NCBI GenBank assembly: GCA_002171155.1
Contig: NHHF01000039.1
Location: 1 to 9,091 of the forward strand
DNA from: Betaproteobacteria bacterium TMED156
GTDB lineage: Bacteria > Pseudomonadota > Gammaproteobacteria > Burkholderiales > Burkholderiaceae_A
DNA length: 9,091 nt
Reading direction: 5' to 3'
Shown: positions 1-5,478 of the stretch, one piece after another
How the letters are laid out: every line of letters begins with the position of its first letter
Numbering within the stretch: the first letter of the stretch is position 1
Made by a program: the position numbers and the translations under genes
Notes under the pieces: generated by a model
What the model was told of the DNA's origin: nothing
Seen by the model: only the letters and a program-made list of their open reading frames with translations
The model's database searches: none

Positions 1-19
1 GAAAAAACAGTAGAAAAAA

Positions 20-451
20 ATGAAAATGAAAAAACAGAAAATTAGCATTCCGTTTAGTTTAAATCCAAAAGGTTGGTTTTTAAAAGGACAAGAAAAAGAA
101 ATAGCTAAAGCAAAACATGAACTATCTGGTGTACAACTTGATAAGAAATTAGCTGACATTGAAAACAAACCTTACGTGACTGTACTGAACACAAATTTTG
201 ATCCTGATAATCCAAAAAAAGGTTATTTTGAATTAGATTGGAATCAATCATTTATTGATATGTTGACTAAAAATGGTTATACAGGTATTACTGATGACGA
301 TATAGTTAATAAGTGGTTTGACGATTTGTGTAAAGGTATTGTGCTTGAAACAATGGATCAAGATGTGTTTGACGAATTAAAATCACAACAAGAGACAAGT
401 TCTAAAGTTTCAAAAACAAAACTCAAAGACGGAAAAGTTGAATATTCGTGA
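20..451 (+). CDS. conserved hypothetical protein of T4-like marine phages
   Basis: This is a 143-aa soluble protein of unknown function. Its start is rich in Lys (MKMKKQK), followed by an NPKGWFLKG stretch, a charged helical segment at about residues 25-45, and an aromatic-rich core with FELDWNQSF near residues 70-79 and NKWFDDLCKG near 97-106. The tail is charged and probably disordered. No signal peptide, membrane segment or catalytic motif is visible. From memory, similar proteins lie beside RNase H in T4-like cyanophages; I know no assigned role. The ATG at 20 is used here, but a second ATG six bases downstream is equally possible, and the A-rich leader has no clear Shine-Dalgarno site. 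Its stop codon overlaps the GTG start of rnh (GTGA), which suggests translational coupling. Confidence 0.8.
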   Translation: MKMKKQKISIPFSLNPKGWFLKGQEKEIAKAKHELSGVQLDKKLADIENKPYVTVLNTNFDPDNPKKGYFELDWNQSFIDMLTKNGYTGITDDDIVNKWFDDLCKGIVLETMDQDVFDELKSQQETSSKVSKTKLKDGKVEYS

Positions 452-1440
452 CATATATTTTAGTAGATACTGCAAATACGTTTTTTAGAGCTAGACACGT
501 ATCAAGTAGAGGAACAGATTTAGATACAAAAATCAGTTTGGCATTCCACATTCTTTTTAATTCACTTAAAAAAGCTAACACTATGTTTTCAGGATCACAT
601 GTTGTATTCTGCTTAGAAGGTAGAAGTTGGCGTAAAGATGTTTATGAACCTTACAAGAAAAATAGAAAAGTTGTTTTAGACAAAAGAACCGAACGTGAAA
701 AAGAAGAAGATGATTTTTGGTGGGAAGCATTTGATCATTTTTGTACGTTTGTAAAAGAAAATACAAATTGTTCTGTATTGCGTGAGCCAACATCTGAAGC
801 AGATGATTGTATTGCACTTTGGATACAAGCACACCCAAATGAAAAACATGTAATTATTTCTTCTGATTCTGATTTCTATCAATTAATCAATAATAATGTG
901 ACGCTATACAATGGTGTTGCAAATCAAATTGTAACAGCAAATGGTTTTTATGATGAAAAAGATCGTCCGATCATAGATAAAAAAACAGGTGAAACAAAAC
1001 TTCCGCCTAATCCGGAATGGATGCTTTTTGAAAAATGTATGAGGGGTGATTCAGCTGACAATGTATTTTCAGCATATCCGAAAGTGCGTAAAGCAAAATT
1101 AGAAGAAGCATTTGCAGATAGAGAGAATCAAGGATTTGTGTGGAACAATTTAATGTTGCAACGTTGGACAGATCATAATGGAACTGAACATAGAGTAAAA
1201 GAATGTTATGAAAGAAATAAAAAATTAATCGATCTTACACAACAGCCAGAAGAAATTAGAAAAAAAGTGTTTGCAGAAATATTCCAAGCACAGAATCCAA
1301 AACATGTTGATCAGGTTGGTATAAGATTTATGAAATTTTGTGCAAAGTATGGATTAAATAGATTATCTGAACAACCAACTGATCACGCACAATATTTAAA
1401 TGCAGGTTATCCACGTGTTAAAAGCAAAGCAAATAATTAA
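448..1440 (+). CDS. rnh: RNase H, T4-type FEN-family 5'-3' nuclease
   Basis: This 330-aa protein belongs to the flap-endonuclease/T4 RNase H family, which removes RNA primers from lagging-strand fragments during phage replication. The expected acidic metal-binding residues are present: D7 in YILVDTAN, the E117-A-D119-D120 cluster, D140 and D142 in SSDSDF, and D201 and D204 in MRGDSADNVF, the last in a helix-hairpin-helix-like region. The conserved block at residues 58-73, with GRSWRK and YKKNRK, matches what I recall of RNase H from T4-like cyanophages; T4 RNase H itself is about 305 aa. The start is GTG at 448, sharing four bases with the stop of the upstream gene. The upstream ribosome-binding site is weak (GGAA about 13 nt away), so coupling is likely. 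The family call is secure; the choice over the Pol I-type 5' exonuclease rests on length and context. Confidence 0.93.
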   Translation: MTYILVDTANTFFRARHVSSRGTDLDTKISLAFHILFNSLKKANTMFSGSHVVFCLEGRSWRKDVYEPYKKNRKVVLDKRTEREKEEDDFWWEAFDHFCTFVKENTNCSVLREPTSEADDCIALWIQAHPNEKHVIISSDSDFYQLINNNVTLYNGVANQIVTANGFYDEKDRPIIDKKTGETKLPPNPEWMLFEKCMRGDSADNVFSAYPKVRKAKLEEAFADRENQGFVWNNLMLQRWTDHNGTEHRVKECYERNKKLIDLTQQPEEIRKKVFAEIFQAQNPKHVDQVGIRFMKFCAKYGLNRLSEQPTDHAQYLNAGYPRVKSKANN

Positions 1441-1915
1441 AGATTCTTTTTGGATCCTAGAAAGCAATGAGCAGAAAATAGGGACCATGAGACATGCAAA
1501 TAGCACATGGCAGTTATTACTAGATAAAGATAGAAAAGATTTCACCTCATATGAGAATGTAGTTGAATTTTTAGGAGAAGATCCTTTTAAGGTTGAAGAA
1601 AAGAGATTATTAGATCAACCTGTACAAGGTAACTTTGATGTTGAAGGATATCCTACTCCGGTACAACCTTATAATGTAGAACATTACAAATCATTGCCTA
1701 CATACACCAAAACAATTAAATCTGGTGTAAAATACAGTGCAGGATATTATGGTATTGAATTTGCTAAAGGTTGGGTGCCGTCATTTAATCCTAAATTAAA
1801 CACTTTGCTCGAAGGTGCAGTCTCGTATGTTGGTCCATTTTATTCAGAAATGGAAATGAATATTAACATAAATAATAAAAAGCGAGAACGAAAGCACACA
1901 CATGGCACAGTATGA
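1400..1915 (+). CDS. conserved hypothetical protein, start uncertain
   Basis: This is an unknown protein of up to 171 aa. Its N-terminal part (IIKDSFWILESNEQKIG) reads like a small beta domain. The centre has a GYPTPVQPYN segment near residue 83, and the C-terminal third has YSAGYYGIEF and GWVPSFNPKLNTL, followed by VGPF. I recall proteins with these motifs from T4-like cyanophages, without a function. The start is a problem: ATG at 1400 lies 41 nt inside rnh without a ribosome-binding site, an in-frame GTG at 1415 has only a weak GCAGG upstream, and the next ATG at 1487 would remove the apparently conserved KDSFWIL segment. The long overlap or a GTG start is therefore likely. The Lys/Arg-rich tail runs across the start of the next gene, and a late-promoter-like octamer lies inside the 3' end. 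Confidence 0.8.
   Translation: MQVIHVLKAKQIIKDSFWILESNEQKIGTMRHANSTWQLLLDKDRKDFTSYENVVEFLGEDPFKVEEKRLLDQPVQGNFDVEGYPTPVQPYNVEHYKSLPTYTKTIKSGVKYSAGYYGIEFAKGWVPSFNPKLNTLLEGAVSYVGPFYSEMEMNININNKKRERKHTHGTV
1867..1874 (+). promoter_or_regulatory. candidate T4-type late promoter (CATAAATA)
   Basis: The octamer CATAAATA matches the T4 late consensus TATAAATA at seven of eight positions. It sits inside the end of the upstream gene, 27 nt before the ATG at 1902. In T4 the octamer covers roughly -13 to -6, which would put transcription start near 1880 and leave a leader of about 22 nt. It could serve the 1902 gene, the HtrA protease and the glutaredoxin. In AT-rich DNA the motif could also arise by chance. 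Confidence 0.4.
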
Positions 1916-2108
1916 TAACATAAAAAGTTTTTGTAACAGAGTAATACATCTACAAAAATCAAACAGCAAAGAATTGAGATTAACTCAAGAAGAAGCAGTA
2001 TCATTAATGTGTGAATTAAATCAATTGTTACTAACACAAAAGAATACGATACAAATCCCAAACACCGAGTCTAAGATACAATCGTCAGTTGATGCAGGAT
2101 CGTTTTAG
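1902..2108 (+). CDS. small conserved hypothetical protein
   Basis: This 68-aa protein is of unknown function and appears mostly helical. Residues 1-18 (MAQYDNIKSFCNRVIHLQ) and 25-45 (ELRLTQEEAVSLMCEL and onwards) look like two amphipathic helices with regularly spaced Leu/Ile/Val. The tail is polar and probably disordered. No membrane segment or metal-binding motif is seen; the two Cys residues are isolated. Its size and place beside the replication gene are compatible with a small DNA- or protein-binding accessory factor, but nothing shows that. The ATG overlaps the previous gene by 14 nt, and the stop overlaps the Shine-Dalgarno of the HtrA gene, so the two are likely co-translated. Confidence 0.75.
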   Translation: MAQYDNIKSFCNRVIHLQKSNSKELRLTQEEAVSLMCELNQLLLTQKNTIQIPNTESKIQSSVDAGSF

Positions 2109-2112
2109 GAGA
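2107..2112 (+). promoter_or_regulatory. Shine-Dalgarno fixing the HtrA start
   Basis: AGGAGA lies six bases before the ATG at 2119. It supports that start over the in-frame TTG at 2089, and the shorter product begins with a clean signal sequence. The site overlaps the stop codon of the upstream gene. Confidence 0.8.
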
Positions 2113-2118
2113 AACAAG

Positions 2119-3225
2119 ATGAAGAAACTAAAGCTACTACCATTAATGGTCATGATGCTATCTTTGATGGTACCTTACAAACTAATCGCATCAACACACG
2201 ATGATGACAATCCAAATACATTTAAGTATGAGAGATGTATGTATAACACTGCATCTGAAATAGTTGCAGAAGCTATACCTAATGTAGTTTATATTTTTAT
2301 GGAAAGAGGTCCAGAAGTAACATTTGATGATGAATTTGGTGGATTGATGCCTAGCATACCAAGACCTACTTCAGGAATTGGAACAGGATTTTTTATTAAT
2401 GATGAAGGTTATATTGTTACCAATGCACACGTGGTAAAAGGTGCAACTACTCTAAAAATATTTTATTGGGATTCTCCTTTAGAATATGGAGATGCAGAAA
2501 TTGTAGGTATTGATGAAATTGCAGATATCGCCGTAGTAAAAATTAATCCAGAAGGTCCAACTAAATTTGTTGAATGGGGAGACAGCGATAAATTAGAAAT
2601 GGGTAGTGACGTGATAGCAATTGGTCATGGTTTGAGTATGCCATGGGCAGTCACAAAAGGAATTATAAGTTACGTTGATAGATCACCAGATAAATCAAAA
2701 CCAATGATAACATACAATCAATCAGACACAGTTATCAACCAAGGTAACTCAGGAGGTCCTTTGTTTGATATGTGTGGTAAAGTTGTTGGGGTAAACACAT
2801 TATTATTTTCAAGAACAGGATCTTTTTCAGGAGTTGGGTTTTCAATACCATCTAATCTAGCAAAAAGATCAGTTGATCAAATTATTGAAAAAGGTTACAC
2901 AACATATCCTGCTATTGGAATACAGATGAAAGTAGTTTCAACTCTTGAAGAAAGAAAACATTTATTAAGTATCGGAATAGAATCAGTGGTAAAAGTTGAC
3001 AAACCATCAGAAGGCGGAGCGGCCGAATTAGCTGGTTTAAAAAGTGGTGATATTTTAGTTGAAGTTGGTGGACATGAAATAGTTGGATCACTTGATATTA
3101 TCAAGCAGTTATGGTATAACGAAATTGGTGACATATTAAAAGTCAAAGTATACAGAGATGGTGAATTTATGACTTTTGATGTTAAGTTACAACCATTTAT
3201 ATTTCAAAATCTTGAAGGAAAATAG
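2119..3225 (+). CDS. exported HtrA/Deg-family serine protease, one PDZ domain
   Basis: This 368-aa protein belongs to the trypsin-like HtrA/Deg proteases, which degrade or refold damaged proteins in the bacterial envelope. Residues 1-25 form a basic start plus hydrophobic segment (LLPLMVMMLSLMV) ending in LIAS, so it is a signal peptide or membrane anchor and the enzyme should act in the periplasm. The protease domain at about 45-255 has the full triad: H104 in TNAHVV, D136 in ADIAVV and S211 in NQGNSGGP. A single PDZ domain follows at about 265-355, with AAELAGLKSGD near 301-311. One PDZ resembles DegS architecture more than DegP, which has two. The only cysteines are C40 and C219. The glutaredoxin start follows 1 nt after the stop. 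The family is certain; its role in a phage (virion assembly, envelope stress control, or cleavage of host or phage proteins) is open. HtrA genes are unusual in phages, as far as I know. Confidence 0.95.
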   Translation: MKKLKLLPLMVMMLSLMVPYKLIASTHDDDNPNTFKYERCMYNTASEIVAEAIPNVVYIFMERGPEVTFDDEFGGLMPSIPRPTSGIGTGFFINDEGYIVTNAHVVKGATTLKIFYWDSPLEYGDAEIVGIDEIADIAVVKINPEGPTKFVEWGDSDKLEMGSDVIAIGHGLSMPWAVTKGIISYVDRSPDKSKPMITYNQSDTVINQGNSGGPLFDMCGKVVGVNTLLFSRTGSFSGVGFSIPSNLAKRSVDQIIEKGYTTYPAIGIQMKVVSTLEERKHLLSIGIESVVKVDKPSEGGAAELAGLKSGDILVEVGGHEIVGSLDIIKQLWYNEIGDILKVKVYRDGEFMTFDVKLQPFIFQNLEGK

Positions 3226-3226
3226 T

Positions 3227-3460
3227 ATGAAAGAAGTTATAGTCTACAGTAAAAATTTGTGTGGTTACTGTGTTCAAGCAAAAAACTGGTTAAAAAGTAA
3301 AAATATTGAATTTAAAGAAATCAACATAGAGGAACAGCTAGAAGCACGTGAATTTGTAATTAGCCAAGGACATAGAACCATGCCCCAGATCTATATAGAA
3401 GGTCAAAGCATAGGTGGATATCAACAGCTAATTCAATTAAACGAATCTGCGTTTAATTAG
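3227..3460 (+). CDS. grx: glutaredoxin (dithiol, CGYC)
   Basis: This 77-aa protein is a compact classical glutaredoxin, a cytoplasmic thiol-disulfide oxidoreductase that uses glutathione to reduce protein disulfides such as that of ribonucleotide reductase. The active site is C12-G-Y-C15 after the first strand (VIVYSKNLC). The cis-proline loop T52-M53-P54 with following QIYI, and the GGYQQL motif at about 64-69, form the glutathione-binding surface. Length is typical of bacterial Grx3-type proteins and T4-like phage glutaredoxins. ATG at 3227 is preceded by AAGGA seven to eight bases upstream, so it is preferred over the in-frame upstream ATG at 3176 that would extend into the HtrA gene. It probably supplies reducing power for nucleotide synthesis, as phage-encoded glutaredoxins are thought to do; a link to the adjacent protease is only positional. 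Confidence 0.95.
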   Translation: MKEVIVYSKNLCGYCVQAKNWLKSKNIEFKEINIEEQLEAREFVISQGHRTMPQIYIEGQSIGGYQQLIQLNESAFN

Positions 3461-3468
3461 CATAAATA
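3461..3468 (+). promoter_or_regulatory. candidate T4-type late promoter (CATAAATA)
   Basis: CATAAATA, followed by CAATTG, begins directly after the glutaredoxin stop codon in one of the few intergenic gaps and matches TATAAATA at seven of eight positions. Using T4 spacing, transcription would begin near 3474, three bases before the ATG at 3477. That gene has no Shine-Dalgarno, which fits a leaderless or near-leaderless late transcript. Confidence 0.5.
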
Positions 3469-3476
3469 CAATTGTT

Positions 3477-3962
3477 ATGGATACACAAGAGATATTAGAT
3501 AATCATTACGCAGTTCACAAGAACACTAGCCTACTTGATATATTGCTAGAGTTTGAAAAATCTATGGACGAAATGGGAATTTACACCTATAAAAACTGGA
3601 TGGAAGGTGAAATTGTAGACGGACCTAAAATTGGTAGATATTGGGTAGATATTACAATAATGTATCCAAGAGAAATGATGCCAGATCCAGCTGGTGGTCA
3701 ACGTTTACTTGGTTATGACTGCAAAGTGTATTACAAAAAAGATTACTATTTGGCTCCACGTAGAGTAAAAACACCAGGTGATTTTAAACCTGGAACAAAA
3801 AAACCACAAGTGGATGAAGTACCAGTTTGGTTGGTAACTATTAAAATGCCAAAAAGATTATTAGACAACTTTGATTTAGAAACTGATGCTGAAGTTGAAG
3901 CACAAGACAAAGCAAAAGACGAGGGGATTACAGATGAAACTACAATCACTAGTGACGAGTAA
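3477..3962 (+). CDS. conserved hypothetical protein, first of a coupled pair
   Basis: This is a 161-aa soluble acidic protein of unknown function. An N-terminal helix contains NTSLLDILLEFEKSMDEMGIY (about residues 16-37). It is followed by a beta-rich core including GEIVDGP, GRYWVDITIMYP and the distinctive MMPDPAGGQRLL near residue 66, then a Pro-rich segment, VPVWLVTIKMP near 120, and an acidic C-terminal tail. No transmembrane segment or enzymatic motif is seen. I recall homologous pairs (this gene plus the next) in T4-like marine phages, but no proven function. There is no ribosome-binding site ahead of ATG 3477, and a late-promoter-like octamer ends eight bases upstream. The 3' end overlaps the next gene by 29 nt in another frame. 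Confidence 0.85.
   Translation: MDTQEILDNHYAVHKNTSLLDILLEFEKSMDEMGIYTYKNWMEGEIVDGPKIGRYWVDITIMYPREMMPDPAGGQRLLGYDCKVYYKKDYYLAPRRVKTPGDFKPGTKKPQVDEVPVWLVTIKMPKRLLDNFDLETDAEVEAQDKAKDEGITDETTITSDE
3921..3926 (+). promoter_or_regulatory. ribosome-binding site fixing the start at 3934
   Basis: GAGGGG lies seven bases before the ATG at 3934 and inside the coding sequence of the upstream gene. It favours this start over the in-frame ATG at 3886, which has no such site and would add a Lys-rich extension. Confidence 0.65.
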
Positions 3963-4359
3963 GCGCCTTGAAGAAGGTTTAAGATCAGGTGATCTACAAC
4001 ACCTTATTTTAAACAAAGTTAGCATTGATCAGTTTGAGCCAAAAACAGGTGATGCAAAAGAAGTTTTAGTAATGGGCTTGTATTCAAAAGATGAAGAACC
4101 AGCTCAAGATTTAGCAAGATTTATAGAACGTGGATATGTTGGAATAAAAGATACAGAAGTATCACCGGGTCCAGATGAAGATGGAAATTACATGGTATTC
4201 GTAGAAATAAAAAAAGATCAAGAAACAATGAAACGTGTAGTAGAAATACTTCATGATATTAAAAGTGTAACAACAGTTACTGAATGGCAATTAAATTTTC
4301 ATGGTGGTAGAACCCACATGTTATCTGAACAAATGATTGAAAAAACAATTAGAGGTTAA
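3934..4359 (+). CDS. conserved hypothetical protein, second of a coupled pair
   Basis: This 141-aa soluble alpha/beta protein of unknown function begins [19 protein letters not shown]. It continues with a core containing [20 protein letters not shown] (about 45-64), the distinctive [19 protein letters not shown] (about 73-91), a helix with [14 protein letters not shown], and a final EWQLNFHGG segment. The [16 protein letters not shown] block is the best family signature, and I recall it from several marine myophages, without assigned function. No membrane or metal-binding motif is seen. Translation is probably coupled to both neighbours: it starts inside the previous gene, and its TAA shares one base with the ATG of infA (TAATG). 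The upstream ATG at 3886 is less likely because it lacks a ribosome-binding site. Confidence 0.85.
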   Translation: MKLQSLVTSKRLEEGLRSGDLQHLILNKVSIDQFEPKTGDAKEVLVMGLYSKDEEPAQDLARFIERGYVGIKDTEVSPGPDEDGNYMVFVEIKKDQETMKRVVEILHDIKSVTTVTEWQLNFHGGRTHMLSEQMIEKTIRG

Positions 4360-4577
4360 TGTCAAAGGATAACGTAATTACAATGAATGGTACAGTGACT
4401 TCGGTTTTACCGGCAGGAACATTTAAAATAAAGTTAGAAAATGGACATCAAGTTTTAGGACATTTAAGTGGTAAGATGAGAAAAAATCATATTAGAATAT
4501 TAGAGAATGATAAAGTTGATGTAGAAATTAGTCCATATGATCTATCAAAAGGAAGGGTAGTATACAGGTACAAGTAA
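4359..4577 (+). CDS. infA: translation initiation factor IF-1
   Basis: This 72-aa protein is a full-length IF-1, the OB-fold factor that binds the A site of the 30S subunit and cooperates with IF-2 and IF-3 in choosing initiator tRNA. Diagnostic segments are ITMNGTV (7-13), LENGHQV (26-32), [12 protein letters not shown] (37-48) and [12 protein letters not shown] (59-70). Alignment by eye to my memory of E. coli IF-1, also 72 aa, gives identity at about 43 positions without gaps. The basic 30S-contact region around K39-R41-K42 and R46 is intact, so the protein should be functional. ATG overlaps the previous stop by one base, with AGAGG just upstream, and the next gene starts one base after its stop, so it is embedded in the phage operon. 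Base composition is as AT-rich as its neighbours, giving no sign of recent transfer. It could supplement or replace host IF-1 during infection. Confidence 0.96.
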   Translation: MSKDNVITMNGTVTSVLPAGTFKIKLENGHQVLGHLSGKMRKNHIRILENDKVDVEISPYDLSKGRVVYRYK

Positions 4578-4578
4578 T

Positions 4579-4821
4579 ATGTGGTTTTGGATTATAAAAG
4601 CAATGGCTGGAGCAATTATTGGAAATGCAACAGCAACATGGTTTCGAGATACCAAGCTAGGTGTATGGTTCTACAATAAGGTAGATTCACTATACAACTG
4701 GGCGGCAAAAAGGTATAACGTAAAACTTCTCACTGATGAGGAGAAAAGAATGGCAAAATTTCCAGCTTTAAAAGAAAAGTTGGCTGACCTTGAGAGTAGG
4801 ATTTCAAAGTTAGAAAAATAA
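4579..4821 (+). CDS. small protein with hydrophobic N-terminus and C-terminal coiled coil
   Basis: This is an 80-aa protein of unknown function. Residues 2-21 (WFWIIKAMAGAIIGNATATW) are hydrophobic and could insert in or lie on a membrane. A central segment RDTKLGVWFYNKVDSLYNWAAKRYN is rich in aromatics, and the C-terminus from about residue 52 is a charged amphipathic helix ending LKEKLADLESRISKLEK, a short coiled coil. I recall similar proteins with the RDTK..WFYNK..NWAA..YN pattern from T4-like cyanophages, without function. ATG follows the infA stop by one base and has only a weak upstream AGG. A structural or membrane-associated scaffold role is possible but not shown. Confidence 0.8.
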   Translation: MWFWIIKAMAGAIIGNATATWFRDTKLGVWFYNKVDSLYNWAAKRYNVKLLTDEEKRMAKFPALKEKLADLESRISKLEK

Positions 4822-4831
4822 GTCATAATAA

Positions 4832-4837
4832 AAGGAG
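4832..4837 (+). promoter_or_regulatory. strong Shine-Dalgarno for the 52-aa membrane protein
   Basis: AAGGAG, six bases before the ATG at 4844 and within AAAGGAGATG, is the best consensus ribosome-binding site noticed in the window. It sits in a short gap after the previous gene and predicts high independent translation of the small membrane protein. Confidence 0.8.
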
Positions 4838-4843
4838 ATGAAC

Positions 4844-5002
4844 ATGAGTTGGTTAACAGATAGACTTAAAGAAAAAGCATCACATGGTGGACTGGGTTTA
4901 GTAGCAGTTGGTTTGATTATCTTATTTTTAGGTAGTTGGATTAACATTGCGGCCTATGCCGCTATTGCCTTTGGTGCATATCAATTTTTCACAAGAGGTT
5001 AA
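4844..5002 (+). CDS. 52-aa membrane protein (holin-like size, function unknown)
   Basis: This small gene encodes 52 residues: a charged amphipathic start MSWLTDRLKEKASHGG, then an almost uninterrupted hydrophobic region of about 33 residues from GLGLVAVGLIILFLG through WINIAAYAAIAFGAYQFF, ending TRG. The region fits two short transmembrane helices in a hairpin, broken around G30-S31-W32. The consensus Shine-Dalgarno and the small-protein pattern make it a real gene. Small hairpin membrane proteins next to lipase and spanin genes are candidates for holins or pinholins, but I have no family match showing this, and similar small proteins of unknown role occur in T4-like marine phages as far as I recall. 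The next gene's ribosome-binding site (GAGG) lies inside the last codons. Confidence 0.8.
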   Translation: MSWLTDRLKEKASHGGLGLVAVGLIILFLGSWINIAAYAAIAFGAYQFFTRG

Positions 5003-5004
5003 TT

Positions 5005-5478
5005 ATGAGATTTAGAGAACTAGTTCAGGCAATACAAGAGAGCATGAGTTTTTCAGCTGGTGCTAAAGGTAAGGACGGCATGTGGAGACCATCTGTCGAG
5101 TCAGGTGATAGATATCATCCTGATGTTTACAAAGCAGACTATCCGTATGATGCAGATCCTAAACCAAATCCGGATTACAAACCTGAACTAGATCTCACTC
5201 TCGCTAACGCAAATATGAGACAGGTAATGGATGAGCTTGGCTATCCAACAGATTTAGAAGATGTGCCACCTTTTCCAATTGATGAATTTATAGCAAGAAC
5301 AACACAGTGGTTACAAAAAGCAATTGGCAAACCATCGCCAGAAGAAGAACCACAAAGAGATGGCAATATGATATCAGGTGGTAAGCCAGAAGGATATTAT
5401 AATCAAGTAATTAAAAGTATGAATCAAATTGCAAGAGTGGGAAAACAAAACGGAGCGACTCATGTCTGGGCTTCTTAA
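5005..5478 (+). CDS. conserved hypothetical protein
   Basis: This is a 157-aa soluble protein of unknown function. The N-terminal 20 residues are helical (MRFRELVQAIQESM). A Pro/Asp/Tyr-rich low-complexity segment follows at about 37-60 (YHPDVYKADYPYDADPKPNP), then a folded C-terminal part with ANANMRQVMDELGY (about 67-80), PFPIDEFIARTTQWLQKAIGKPS (88-110), GGKPEGYYNQ (124-133) and INQIA/GATHVWA-type ending (138-156). The last segments look like a conserved phage domain that I recall from T4-like marine phages, but no function is known to me. ATG at 5005 is preceded by AGAGG six bases upstream, inside the previous gene's end. The 3' end overlaps the lipase gene by 17 nt. Confidence 0.83.
   Translation: MRFRELVQAIQESMSFSAGAKGKDGMWRPSVESGDRYHPDVYKADYPYDADPKPNPDYKPELDLTLANANMRQVMDELGYPTDLEDVPPFPIDEFIARTTQWLQKAIGKPSPEEEPQRDGNMISGGKPEGYYNQVIKSMNQIARVGKQNGATHVWAS
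5452..5455 (+). promoter_or_regulatory. ribosome-binding site fixing the lipase start
   Basis: GGAG lies six bases before ATG 5462, inside the preceding gene. It favours this start over the in-frame TTG at 5429, which lacks one. Confidence 0.65.

Noticed and set aside
1..45. Possible C-terminal end of an upstream gene (frame 1 reads a Glu/Lys/Asn-rich tail to a stop at 43-45).
   Set aside because: All three frames close within the first 45 bases (stops at 11-13, 21-23 and 43-45), so the true upstream gene frame cannot be decided from so little sequence.
581..882. Reverse-strand open frames of 68-85 codons inside rnh.
   Set aside because: They lie opposite a well-identified gene, encode low-complexity Phe/Ile/Cys-rich products and have no ribosome-binding site; they are shadows of the AT-rich coding strand.
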